Shown here: one piece after another, positions 55,839 to 64,000 of the stretch | How positions within the stretch are numbered: the stretch's first letter is position 1 | How the letters are laid out: the number at the start of each line of letters is the position of its first letter | NCBI GenBank assembly: GCA_037042915.1 | Contig: CM073201.1 | Location: 3,596,001-3,660,000, forward strand | Source: Auricularia sp. M13 | Taxonomy: Eukaryota > Basidiomycota > Agaricomycetes > Auriculariales > Auriculariaceae | Direction of reading: 5' to 3' | DNA: 64,000 nucleotides | The notes under the pieces: model-generated | What the model was told of the DNA's origin: nothing | Database searches by the model: none | The model's input: only the letters and a program-made list of their open reading frames with translations | Translations under genes and position numbers: made by a program

Positions 55839-58206
55839 ATGAAGACCAAGACCAAGACGGGTGCCGCTCCGCGCAGACGCCACCGCTTCTCCTTCCTTAC
55901 CGTCCACAATCCTTTTAAGACGTCCGGCAGCGTGCATACCCCTAAGCGCCAAGTCGCGCTGCGCTCGTGGCTCAAGCGCGTCGCCGACTGCTCGCCTGCC
56001 CTGCAAATGGTCGGAGAGGATGGTAACGTATTCGTGACGACGTGCATTATCTTCCCGCGTCCGCTATGCTCCCTGCTGACACCGCGCTTCCAGATTGGAC
56101 GGGCTTCCGCATCCCATTGGTTCCCACTCCCAGCTTCGTACGTTGAGCGCCGAGCAGATGGAGGAGGTTCTCGTCGCGATCAACGCCCGGCTCCCGTCTT
56201 CGCTCTGCGTATCGTTCCGCGCCGGCGAGCGTCAAGGCCTCCTCGCCATCCTCGAGGACCTCCTCGGGTACTCGCAGTACGTAGGCCAAACTGCACTGCG
56301 CGTGTCCACTCTAATCCTGAATCGAATATCTGCAGGTCTGAGACGCCCAAAGCTCCCCGCAGGTCGTCTATATCCACGGTGACGCCGCGCACACCCCTCT
56401 CGCCACTGGTCAACGGGAGGGATGCGCCTGCGATGTCTCCCTTTCAATTCGTGCCCTCCCCATCCGCGACTTGTACATCTCCGGACGGGCATTCTTCCCC
56501 GACGCGTCTTGCTGCTGCGCGCGCCCTGCACGGGATTACTGCACTCCTCATCCCGCCGCCGGTAGGGATCCCTGCGCCGCTGCTCAACGGACACGCCGAA
56601 CGCCTTCGCTCTCTGGAGCCGCCGTCCACGCCAACGCGCAGCGCATGCGAATCACCGCTTTTCACCCCAGTGTCGAGGAAGAGGATGCTCGAACCTGTCG
56701 CGGAGGATGTTCGCGCCGAACAGGAGGGACAGGATCAGCTGGATGCCGCGCGCGGTAAACGTAGACGGGTGAGCTCTTTCTCTTTCATTTGCGCGCTTCA
56801 ACTCATAGCATAATGCTTCGCAGACTGTCTCTGGAACGCGTGGCTCAGTCACAGAAGAGGTCGGCACCCTGCGGCGCACGAAGACGACGGGGTCAATGGC
56901 CAACACGAACGCAGAACGGCGCGTGACTCGTGCCCTGGCTGCGCGCTTGGCGGTGGAGAACATGCGCGTGACGCGCTCCATGTCTGCCACAGGAAATCTC
57001 TCTACCAGCGTTAGCTGGAGCCCGCGTCGGCCGCCCCGCCCTGCCCGCAATCCCGCGCGTCGCGACTCCGTGGCGTCCACATCTAGCCAGTCGACAGTTG
57101 GTGCACATACGCTGCCGCCTGCGACGTCGCGCTCGTCGACACCTACTCAGCCGGAATACCCTACTGGATGCGCGAGGATTGACGCAGAGGAGGACGCGGC
57201 GGACTGGTCGGCGTCGTCCTCCCCGACCGAGGTGCGCGATGCGCTGTCGACGGCGACATTGAAAGCCTTTACTTCTGCTCTACCGGATCACGACGCCACT
57301 CACTCCGAGGCAGAGGGCACTGGCGATTGCGGCGTTCTGACGACTGCCGAGGTGGAATACGAGGCCGCGGTCAGCGATGGTTACTCGGACACGGAATCGG
57401 TGTCCCTGCATACGGATACCACGACGGACGAGTCGTCCGAATCTGAATCGGGCACACCTCTTCACCGCGCAACGTACGAATCGTCGTCGTCATCCAGCAC
57501 GCCGACCGAGGAGCGGGACGAGGACGTTTTCAACGCTGACCCGGATGCCCTAACAGACGACGAGAACGATGCGTACGCCAAGCTCAAGTCCGCCAGCATC
57601 TGGTTTCGCTCGCCAGAGTCGGATTGCACGGCGTCAGAAGCGCCATCGTCTCCCTGTGCGCGGCTGGCGGACCGCTCTGCTGTGACGGCAGAGTCGACGC
57701 CTCGTGCCTCGACGTGGATGTTTGTGACGCAGACGCGTCGGCGCGTGGATGTCTCACCCGTTCGCATCAAGAGCGCCGCTCGTGGACAGTCGCGCATCCC
57801 ACGCGCCGTGACGAGCCCTCAGGCCGACCGCGCTCAGAAGGACTCGAAACTGTTCCTCCAGCGCTCGCCGCGCAGTACGATTGCGAGCGCTCAGCGTGGA
57901 ACGGTGACGCGCTCAGCTTTCGTAGCGTCGTCCCCGGCCGGGTCTCTTTTCTCTCCCGCAGCGGCTTCACCCGTCACCCGCGCACGCTCCTTGATCCTTC
58001 CTGCCAGTCCTGTTGCACTCGGCACGGCGACTGCTTCCCCACTCGCGCGGTCTGCTGTGGGCAACGCATTCCGGTCTGCCTCTCGTGCGCGTGCGCGCTC
58101 GAACTCGGACGTCTCGACGCCGTCTAGCCGCGCGTCCGACTGGCGCGCACCGACTGCTAGCCCTACACCTCGTGGGCGGTCTCGCCTGCCAAAGGTTGTG
58201 GCTTAA
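55839..58206 (+). CDS. Ser/Thr-rich protein of unknown function
   Basis: Starts MKTKTKTGAAPRRRHRFSFL. An intron at about 56022-56093 joins EDG to DWTGFRIPLVPTPSFVRLS. A helical segment follows (AEQMEEVLVAINARLPSSLC; ERQGLLAILEDLLGYS), and after an intron (about 56278-56334) a proline/serine-rich part. A short intron at about 56770-56822 leads into KTTGSMANTNAERRVTRALA, and the final 430 residues are low-complexity Ser/Thr/Arg with acidic patches (DALTDDENDAYAKLKS), ending TPRGRSRLPKVVA. The short structured N-terminal segment may be the functional core. The rest looks disordered and rich in SP/TP sites, typical of phosphorylated nuclear or cytoskeletal proteins. No family is recognised. Confidence 0.68.
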
Positions 58207-58582
58207 TGCCTTCCAAATTGAGTCTACGATCGAGTTGATACCTGCCGAGGTCCTGATTAACCCGTTTACAATCGTTCAGTAACCTCTCCATTTTCATACC
58301 TTGAAACTTGTTCTTGAGCTGTATTCTTAGCTTTGTCGTCCTTGGTCGCACCGTGTAACACTGTATCCCAGACTCTCGCCCGCACATCGCGCGAATGCGA
58401 TAATCTTATCATTTTGAGAATAGGCCAAGTACACAGTATGGATAGCTCGTTTATGCATGAAGATGAAGCGCGAATATGGGACCGAGCGGGACGGGGCATA
58501 TCTACCTGCAGCAGATTACAGCGTGAGTAAGTCGCTTTCCCGCAGCAAGAGCTGCTCCGAAAGCACAACGCGCAGCGATGTA
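58207..58582. other. Spacer between the Ser/Thr-rich gene and the foldback element
   Basis: No gene is seen. It probably includes the 3' end of the plus-strand gene and, before the MITE arrived, the downstream part of the minus-strand LRR-like gene. Confidence 0.4.
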
Positions 58583-59385
58583 CAGTGGGGAAACTTGAGA
58601 ATGCCGGTCGATAAAATCGCATATATCACGGAATCTACTGAATGGAGGACTAGGGTGTATATATGAGACTTTTAGCTCTCGAGGAGCTCTATCAGGTGGT
58701 TTATGATTACTGGCCAAAGGGTGCAATCCGGGGGTGAGAGAGAGGATCCGATGAAGAGGTCGAAAATCACATCGCCAGAAACGCGTCCTCCAGATCATTT
58801 GAGGTTGGCCTCTTATTCTATACGTAATTCTGAGGTGGGTTTACCATTTGAGTCAAAGTGGTTGGATATCCAATTCTGGAGTTAGTGCACCTGCAATTTC
58901 TGCTTGCTCAACCTCTCAAACAGCCAATGGCCTACCTAACTGCATTTCCCTGAACCAAGACATGCTCTAGAGTACATTATATGTAGTCTTAGGCTGTGAG
59001 AAGGAGTTTCTGACCCTTGGTTGGCCATCAAGGTCATTCAATTCCCGGATATAGAAATCATGGAATCCAGGTTAATTGAGGAATTGCTCCAGAATGGGAT
59101 ATCCAACCACCTTGACTCAAATAATAAACCCACCTCAGAATTACGTATAGAATAAGAGGCCAACCTCAAATGATCTGGAGGACGCGTTTCTGGCGATGTG
59201 ATTTTCGACCTCTTCATCGGATCCTCTCTCTCACCCCCGGATTGCACCCTTTGGCCAGTAATCATATACCACCTGATAGAGCTCCTCGAGAGCTACAAGT
59301 CTCATATATACACCCTAGTCCTCCATTCAGTAGATTCCGTGGTATATGCGATTTTATCGACCGGCATTCTCAAGTTTCCCCACTG
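58583..59385. mobile_element. Foldback MITE of Tc1/mariner type (803 bases, 298-base arms)
   Basis: Ends CAGTGGGGAAACTTGAGAAT and its complement, each bordered by TA (58581-58582, 59386-59387). Arms 58583-58880 and 59088-59385 are near-perfect reverse complements around a spacer of about 207 bases. It has no coding capacity. The same build as the element at 45029 but a different tip, so a second family. The arm carries the stop codon of the neighbouring minus-strand gene. Confidence 0.88.
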
Positions 59386-60349
59386 TACACTCCGCGCGCA
59401 ACCGCGCGAGGACCGCCTGCTCGAAATAGGGCGCGACCAGCTCGATCCGCCGCAGCTTCGGCATCGCCGTGCGCAACATACCTGCCAGACGTTCAGCCCC
59501 ATCGTCCGACGAGAACTCGTGCAGTGACGAAAGCTTTAGCACGCGGAGCCTGCGCACTGGCATATCTGCGACGGCCGCGACCTCGAACAGGTCGCCGAAA
59601 TTTGTGCGCAGGTGCACGCGCTCCACGCGCGGGCAGCGCTGCAGCAGCGCCTCCGTGACGGCGCGCGGGACAAGGCGGTTGGCAGTCAGCACGGCGATGT
59701 CGGTCAGTGCGGGGAGGTGAGGGAAATGCGGGACTAGGGTCTTGAGCTCGAACGCGTTCGTCTGAAGGGATAGCCGCCTGAGCGTGCTGGCCGAGGATGC
59801 AAGGATCAGCAAGACCGCGGTGTTGTTGAGCATAAATTTGCACGTAAATGTTGTCAATCTGAAGGGGTAGCCTGCCGCGGGGAGCGCAAAGGACGCCGGC
59901 GAATGGTTCGCGGCGAATCGGAAGTGTCCGTGTGGTGCGTGGTAATCGGGACCGATGCTGAGCTGGCGCAGACGCGGGAGCAGGGGCAAGAGATTCATGA
60001 AGACGCGCAGGTTGAAGACGTTCATTCCAAAGCCCACTGTCCATTCCAAATCGGTAAGCGAATCGAAGGTCAGCGAGCTGAGTGTGCCCGGGGATGTCGG
60101 ACCGCAAATCCGCACTGAGGGGTCGTATACGGCCAGGCGTTGAAGACCGCTCGCTGCAATACATAGCACCGCTTCAATCGTGGGCGTCAATAGCTCGCGA
60201 TTCAAGTCCAAGAAGGCAAATCGGGCAGATGGAGCCCATGCGAAGAGGTGCGCCTGAGCAGACATCAATTCGGCGACGCGAATCGCTTCGTTGTTCGCGC
60301 ACGGCACATGCATAGGGCAAGTGCTCAAGTGTGAATAGAGCGCTGTCAT
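59354..60349 (-). CDS. F-box/LRR-like protein lacking a visible F-box, C-terminus encoded by a MITE arm
   Basis: Likely start MTALYSHLSTCPMHVPCANN at 60349; the frame is open further upstream but without support. The product is a run of LRR-like strands: GTLSSLTFDSLTDLEWTVGF, NLLPLLPRLRQLSIGPDYHA, ASTLRRLSLQTNAFELKTLV, HLPALTDIAVLTANRLVPRA, LQRCPRVERVHLRTNFGDLF and VRRLRVLKLSSLHEF. This is the usual C-terminal half of basidiomycete F-box proteins; an F-box exon may have been lost or lie in an unrecognised upstream exon. The frame crosses the MITE boundary at 59385 after RLRAECT, and its last residues (VGKLENAGR) and stop come from the MITE arm. It is convergent with nothing and shares the strand of both peroxygenases. 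Confidence 0.68.
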   Translation of the reverse strand: MTALYSHLSTCPMHVPCANNEAIRVAELMSAQAHLFAWAPSARFAFLDLNRELLTPTIEAVLCIAASGLQRLAVYDPSVRICGPTSPGTLSSLTFDSLTDLEWTVGFGMNVFNLRVFMNLLPLLPRLRQLSIGPDYHAPHGHFRFAANHSPASFALPAAGYPFRLTTFTCKFMLNNTAVLLILASSASTLRRLSLQTNAFELKTLVPHFPHLPALTDIAVLTANRLVPRAVTEALLQRCPRVERVHLRTNFGDLFEVAAVADMPVRRLRVLKLSSLHEFSSDDGAERLAGMLRTAMPKLRRIELVAPYFEQAVLARLRAECTVGKLENAGR

Positions 60350-60606
60350 CGTAGCGGTGAGCGCGCCCGGTTCAAGCTTTGTCCCATGACGCGGGCGGAG
60401 AAGGGAAGTGCCAACAAGCGCAAACCCCGCCGGAAGAATCACAGAGTCCGACGACCTAACCTCTTCCGCGGACGTTGTCGAAATACCAGGACATTTATCT
60501 GCGTATCTGCTGTACTTAGTATTCAAATTTTCAAAAATACATTCCGGCACGGAAGTATGGCTCGATCTGAATACATATGCGTTGCACGAGCAAGCACAGT
60601 AACAAG

Positions 60607-62088
60607 CTACGGGTAGGGATTTGACGGGATGCAATTCGCGTCCGTCGACGCAGTCGTGAAGAAATTGGCGAGATTGACGTTGAGCGCGTCGCGCAGCCGG
60701 CCCTGCGGGTTCGGATACAGCTCGACGGTCGTATTGACGAACTTGCGGTACAGCGCGCAACGCGTGCCCGTGTCGCTCCCAAAGAAGTCGGTGTCCTCGA
60801 CAAAGTCGTTCACGGTGCCGTTATTGAAGCCCGCCTTGATCGGGTGGAGAGCATGCACCAGATTACTAGCGTCTCCGACATCGCGCAGCCCGAAGGCGCC
60901 CTCGCGCCGCACGAAGCCGTCCGGCATGCGCGAGTGCTCGAAGAAGCCGCGCATGACGTCCAGGTCGAGCCCGCGCGCCGCGCGCACGTCGTCGCCGACG
61001 ATGCGCCCGTCGATGAAGTATGCGAAGGGGAAGACGGACTCGGCGTAGGCTGTGCTGAAGCGCGGGTTGGAGAAGCGGAACGTCGGGTTGCGCGCGATGC
61101 TGTCCTGGATGCGCTGGAAGCGGTACTCGCCCGCCGCGGTCAGGTTGTAGCGCCCGCCGCCGAACTTGTTGCTGGCCTCAACGAGCTGGACGAGGGTGAC
61201 AACTTAGTAAGGATTTGCAAACTGCTGCTGGTGGGGATCGCGTACCTGCTCGAAGAGAGTGGCGTTGAAATCGTGGTTGTCGCCGAGGAACGCGTCGCTG
61301 CGCGTGAGACTCGCGTCACCTTCATGCGAGTCAGTCTCGTCTAGGCTATAATGTTGATCATAAGCATACCCTCGAAAGTGCCGTGAACATTGAGACCGCC
61401 TGCAAGAGCCGGTTTCGGCGGTGGAGGGCCCGTTAATGTAGAGATACCACCTGCACAAAATTTGTCAGTCGCGAACCCGCGTAGACGATGTATCAATCAA
61501 TATGCGCGCACCGATACTCAAGAGGTTAGTTAGCTGGTTCCCGTTGACAAGGAACGCAGCGTAGGTGACGAAGACCGCGATGTCGAAGCCCATGTTGAAG
61601 CCCTCCTGGACGGCGGTGATGATCTGGCCCGGCGTCGCGACACCCGTGCGCGGGAGATACTACGCACACAGTATGAGCATAACATACGGTAGCACTGCAG
61701 TGTTCCCCTGCGCTGTAATGATCGGACTCACGCCGTGGGACGCGAGGGCGTTGAGACCGGGGCAAGGACCTACAGTATGATTGATCGTCCGCAACGTATG
61801 TAAGTATCATTCCGGAGGGAGTGGAAGTTGACACCCACCGCGCTGGTCTCCCTTCCTCAGCGGCATCCACGGATGCGCGGCGTCCTGCACGACCTTGGCG
61901 CTGGTGTCGCTGATGGGCGGCGGGAGCGGCTGGCCGCCCATAATGGGCACCGTATGCTGGACCGCGCGCGCGAACGCCTCGACCTCGGCGTGCGTGAGCC
62001 CCGCGAGGGAGTCGTACGGTTTCAGGGAGAGCGACGCCGCGAGCGTCGTGTAGGCCAGAAGGGCGGAGAGCGCGCGCGTGAGCTGCAT
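60607..62088 (-). CDS. Unspecific peroxygenase (heme-thiolate peroxidase, chloroperoxidase-like family), copy 2
   Basis: Paralogue of the gene at 50878. Start at 62088 with signal peptide MQLTRALSALLAYTTLAASL, then LKPYDSLAGLTHAEVEAFAR. The heme motif is in GPCPGLNALASHG across an intron. EGFNMGFDIAVFVTYAAFLV and FEGDASLTRSDAFLGDNHDF follow, the latter split by an intron with an ordinary GT start. The Arg...Glu pair is in RFSTAYAESVFP, and the end is ANFFTTASTDANCIPSNPYP. Gene structure is shared with copy 1. Secreted, N-glycosylated H2O2-dependent oxygenase of the long type. Copy 2 has four extra residues (DFFGSDTG region) and an extra one or two near the N-terminus. Both key motifs are intact. 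Confidence 0.9.
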
Positions 62089-64000
62089 CGTTGGCGATGT
62101 CTGAGCCTGAGGGAGTGAGACTGCCAGACTGAGCGAGGAGAGGATACTATATACCCCCGCCGGCAGGGTGACTGCACGTTCAGACACGCACGGAGGCGTT
62201 ATGTCAGCCGCGCGCGCGCAGGAGGGGCCAGGAATAGGTACCTCGTCCGAGTCCACTCGAATGACAGGAGTTGTGATTGGCTGGGTCGCGCCGTAAATGA
62301 TAGGCTATTCCTGCAGCGCGCAACCGGGGTTATCCTCGAAGAAACAATGGAGCTGCGCACTGGCAGGACGGTCGCTCCGCTTCGGGTCGGGTTCAGGGTG
62401 CTGCTGCGGGCGCCGACGCGTAAGTCGAGGCTGGAGAACATTACACTTCTCGCGGGTCCTATTCGGCACGGCGCTATTATCGCAGGCCGAATGGCATCGA
62501 CTCGTGTGACAGAGTGCCACGAGGTTGGTTCATTCTGAGGTGCGATGAGGAGTCGTCATAGAACAGAACGCACGTAGAATTCGTCATATAGCAGAGCGCA
62601 CGTAGTCAGATCCATTGGGCAAACGTGAGCAGAGGGCGGTTGGGGAGTCACACATGATAAAGCTCCCGCTAGTAGGGTTGAAAAGCACGCCGACGTCAAA
62701 ACCGCGTCTTGCGTTGGAAATGGGACGCCGAAGGGATCAGAGTTGCTGCCGCAGATTTCCAGTCATTTCCGCGCGGAGTCACAGTTGGGGTTACGCCGCA
62801 GACAAGAGCCAGCTGTCATCCGGCCGTACGACAACAGACGTCCAGGGTCAGAACAGTACGGTACGGCGATACGAGAGAACCCAATTTGTTATGAGCGCGA
62901 GTAGAAGGATGGGCGCGCGAGGATAGCGCCTAGGTTAAGAGCAGCAGATGGTGAAGCGGTGTGCCGATCCCTGGCAGAGCGATCCGGCACTGCAAGTCTT
63001 CATTGGCAACAAATCTGGGAAGAGAGTCGATTTGGCTGAACGAATGGAAGCTGTCACCGTCAGCATTTTTCGAGCCCTTCGTGCCCACTGCCGCGAGTCT
63101 CCTTGATAAGAACGCGCTAGTTCAGCGTTTCCAAGCAAAGCAGCCGCATCCGGCGAGCAAACGCTCGCGTACGGCGAGTCGCCCATAGCACACGGAACCG
63201 CCGAACAAAAACGAGGGCAAATAAAGAGCGAGAAAATGGCATCTGACGCAAGGGGGAGCCCGAGGGCGGAGATACAGCGGAATGAGGAATGCGGCATGCC
63301 TGAGTTCGTGGAGAACGTTGAGTGGATTGGAGTTGCACGGGAAGTAGAGCTGTGGCTGGGATAGTACATCGCGCTAGATCGCTGCGGGCGGATTTGAGCG
63401 GACGTCACGGACGACGAAGGTGATTTAGAGAAGGAGACCATAGAGCGAGAGTCAGACACGGCTGTCCAGACCGCCCGGAAGAAGCAGGAACAGCAGAGGA
63501 ACCGAGCAGAGAACGGGCCCCAATGGAAAAATACGCCCAGAAGTCCAAGCAGAATTCGACATACAGAAGCGCAGACCCGGATTATTGAGCAACACGGCTT
63601 TGAGTTGGATCCATGGAAGCGCTGTAAGTCAAGGTCTTTGCAATTGACATCGAGCGCTTCCAAGGCCCCAGGCAGGTAGCCGCTGCCCTTGCGCGTCGTG
63701 CACCACCGCAGGCATGTGAACTGGACCTCCAGATATGTACTGTAGATAGATGACGCGGAGAGGACAACCTCGAAAGGGCCAGACAGAAAGCGATTGTCGG
63801 CGCAGAAGCTTGAGGGCGTGCAGGCGTGTTATCTTCCAGTTCGAAGCTTCTGAGACAAGTTGGCGGGCGACGGGATACACCTGCAGCATGGTCCAGGATC
63901 AGGATCAGGATGCGTGGGCATTTGGGCTGACAAGGAAGCACTGGGAGAATATAGACGGAATATGAAAGAGGAGGGCGCTTGAGCGACAGAACACGTTAGA
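62089..64000. other. Right edge, no gene confidently recognised
   Basis: The first few hundred bases are upstream sequence of peroxygenase copy 2. Minus-strand open frames between 62935 and 63941 (for example VARQLVSEASNWKITRLHAL and VKMPAVVH-like VHMPAVVHDAQGQRLPAWG) have a faint look of a leucine-rich F-box-type protein, but the frames are short and no F-box is visible. I do not call a gene. Confidence 0.35.

Noticed and set aside
62935-63941. F-box-type gene at the right edge
   Set aside because: Only faint leucine-rich similarity, no F-box, short frames without convincing splice sites, and the region is cut by the window end.

Overview
The window is fungal nuclear DNA, most likely from an agaricomycete (mushroom-forming basidiomycete). 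Genes have many introns of about 45-60 bases. The gene families are typical of that group: extracellular unspecific peroxygenases (two copies), a DUF6534-type seven-helix membrane protein, expanded F-box/LRR proteins, a NACHT-WD40 NLR and KDZ transposons. No rRNA, tRNA, CRISPR or bacterial-style operon was seen.

Layout. 1-1063: 5'-truncated view of a 2-oxoglutarate/Fe(II) oxygenase gene on the minus strand. 2010-5500: an orphan first exon of an F-box gene followed by a decayed plus-strand copy of a large zinc-finger gene. 5701-32078: an NLR gene (MLKL-like helical N-terminus, NACHT, WD40) split by a giant DNA transposon at 9768-31629. 32491-38860: the intact zinc-finger gene, in inverted orientation to its decayed copy. 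39880-45009: one decayed and two intact F-box genes in tandem, followed by a foldback Tc1/mariner-type MITE. 48067-62088: a serine-rich protein of unknown function, two peroxygenases in the same orientation, the DUF6534 membrane protein, a Ser/Thr-rich protein, and an LRR/F-box-like gene whose end lies in a second foldback MITE. 62089-64000 holds no gene I can name.

The main discovery is the 21,862-base element. It has inverted repeats of about 1.1 kb, a perfect 6-base target duplication (TGCGAG), subterminal repeat arrays, and a 64-base palindrome at the inner edge of each inverted repeat. It carries a KDZ (Kyakuja-Dileera-Zisupton) transposase gene, a complete-looking TET/JBP-family 2-oxoglutarate dioxygenase gene, and at least four cargo genes of unknown function. 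The transposase changes frame at about four places, while the TET/JBP gene keeps one frame over six exons. TET/JBP genes and KDZ transposons are known to have expanded together in agaricomycetes; here they lie inside one element with both ends and target duplication visible. Joining the flanks at one copy of the target site gives a continuous NLR reading frame (1,408 codons plus stop by my exon model), so the element appears to have interrupted a working immune-type gene.

The element is also full of small hairpins of an unfamiliar kind. A nearly constant core (ACTGAYGCGT or its complement) is flanked by arms that differ from copy to copy but remain complementary to each other. They occur in tandem arrays directly upstream of the transposase, near the TET/JBP gene, and inside a repetitive coding region. 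One seems to have been inserted into the transposase gene itself. I know of no described element of this type.
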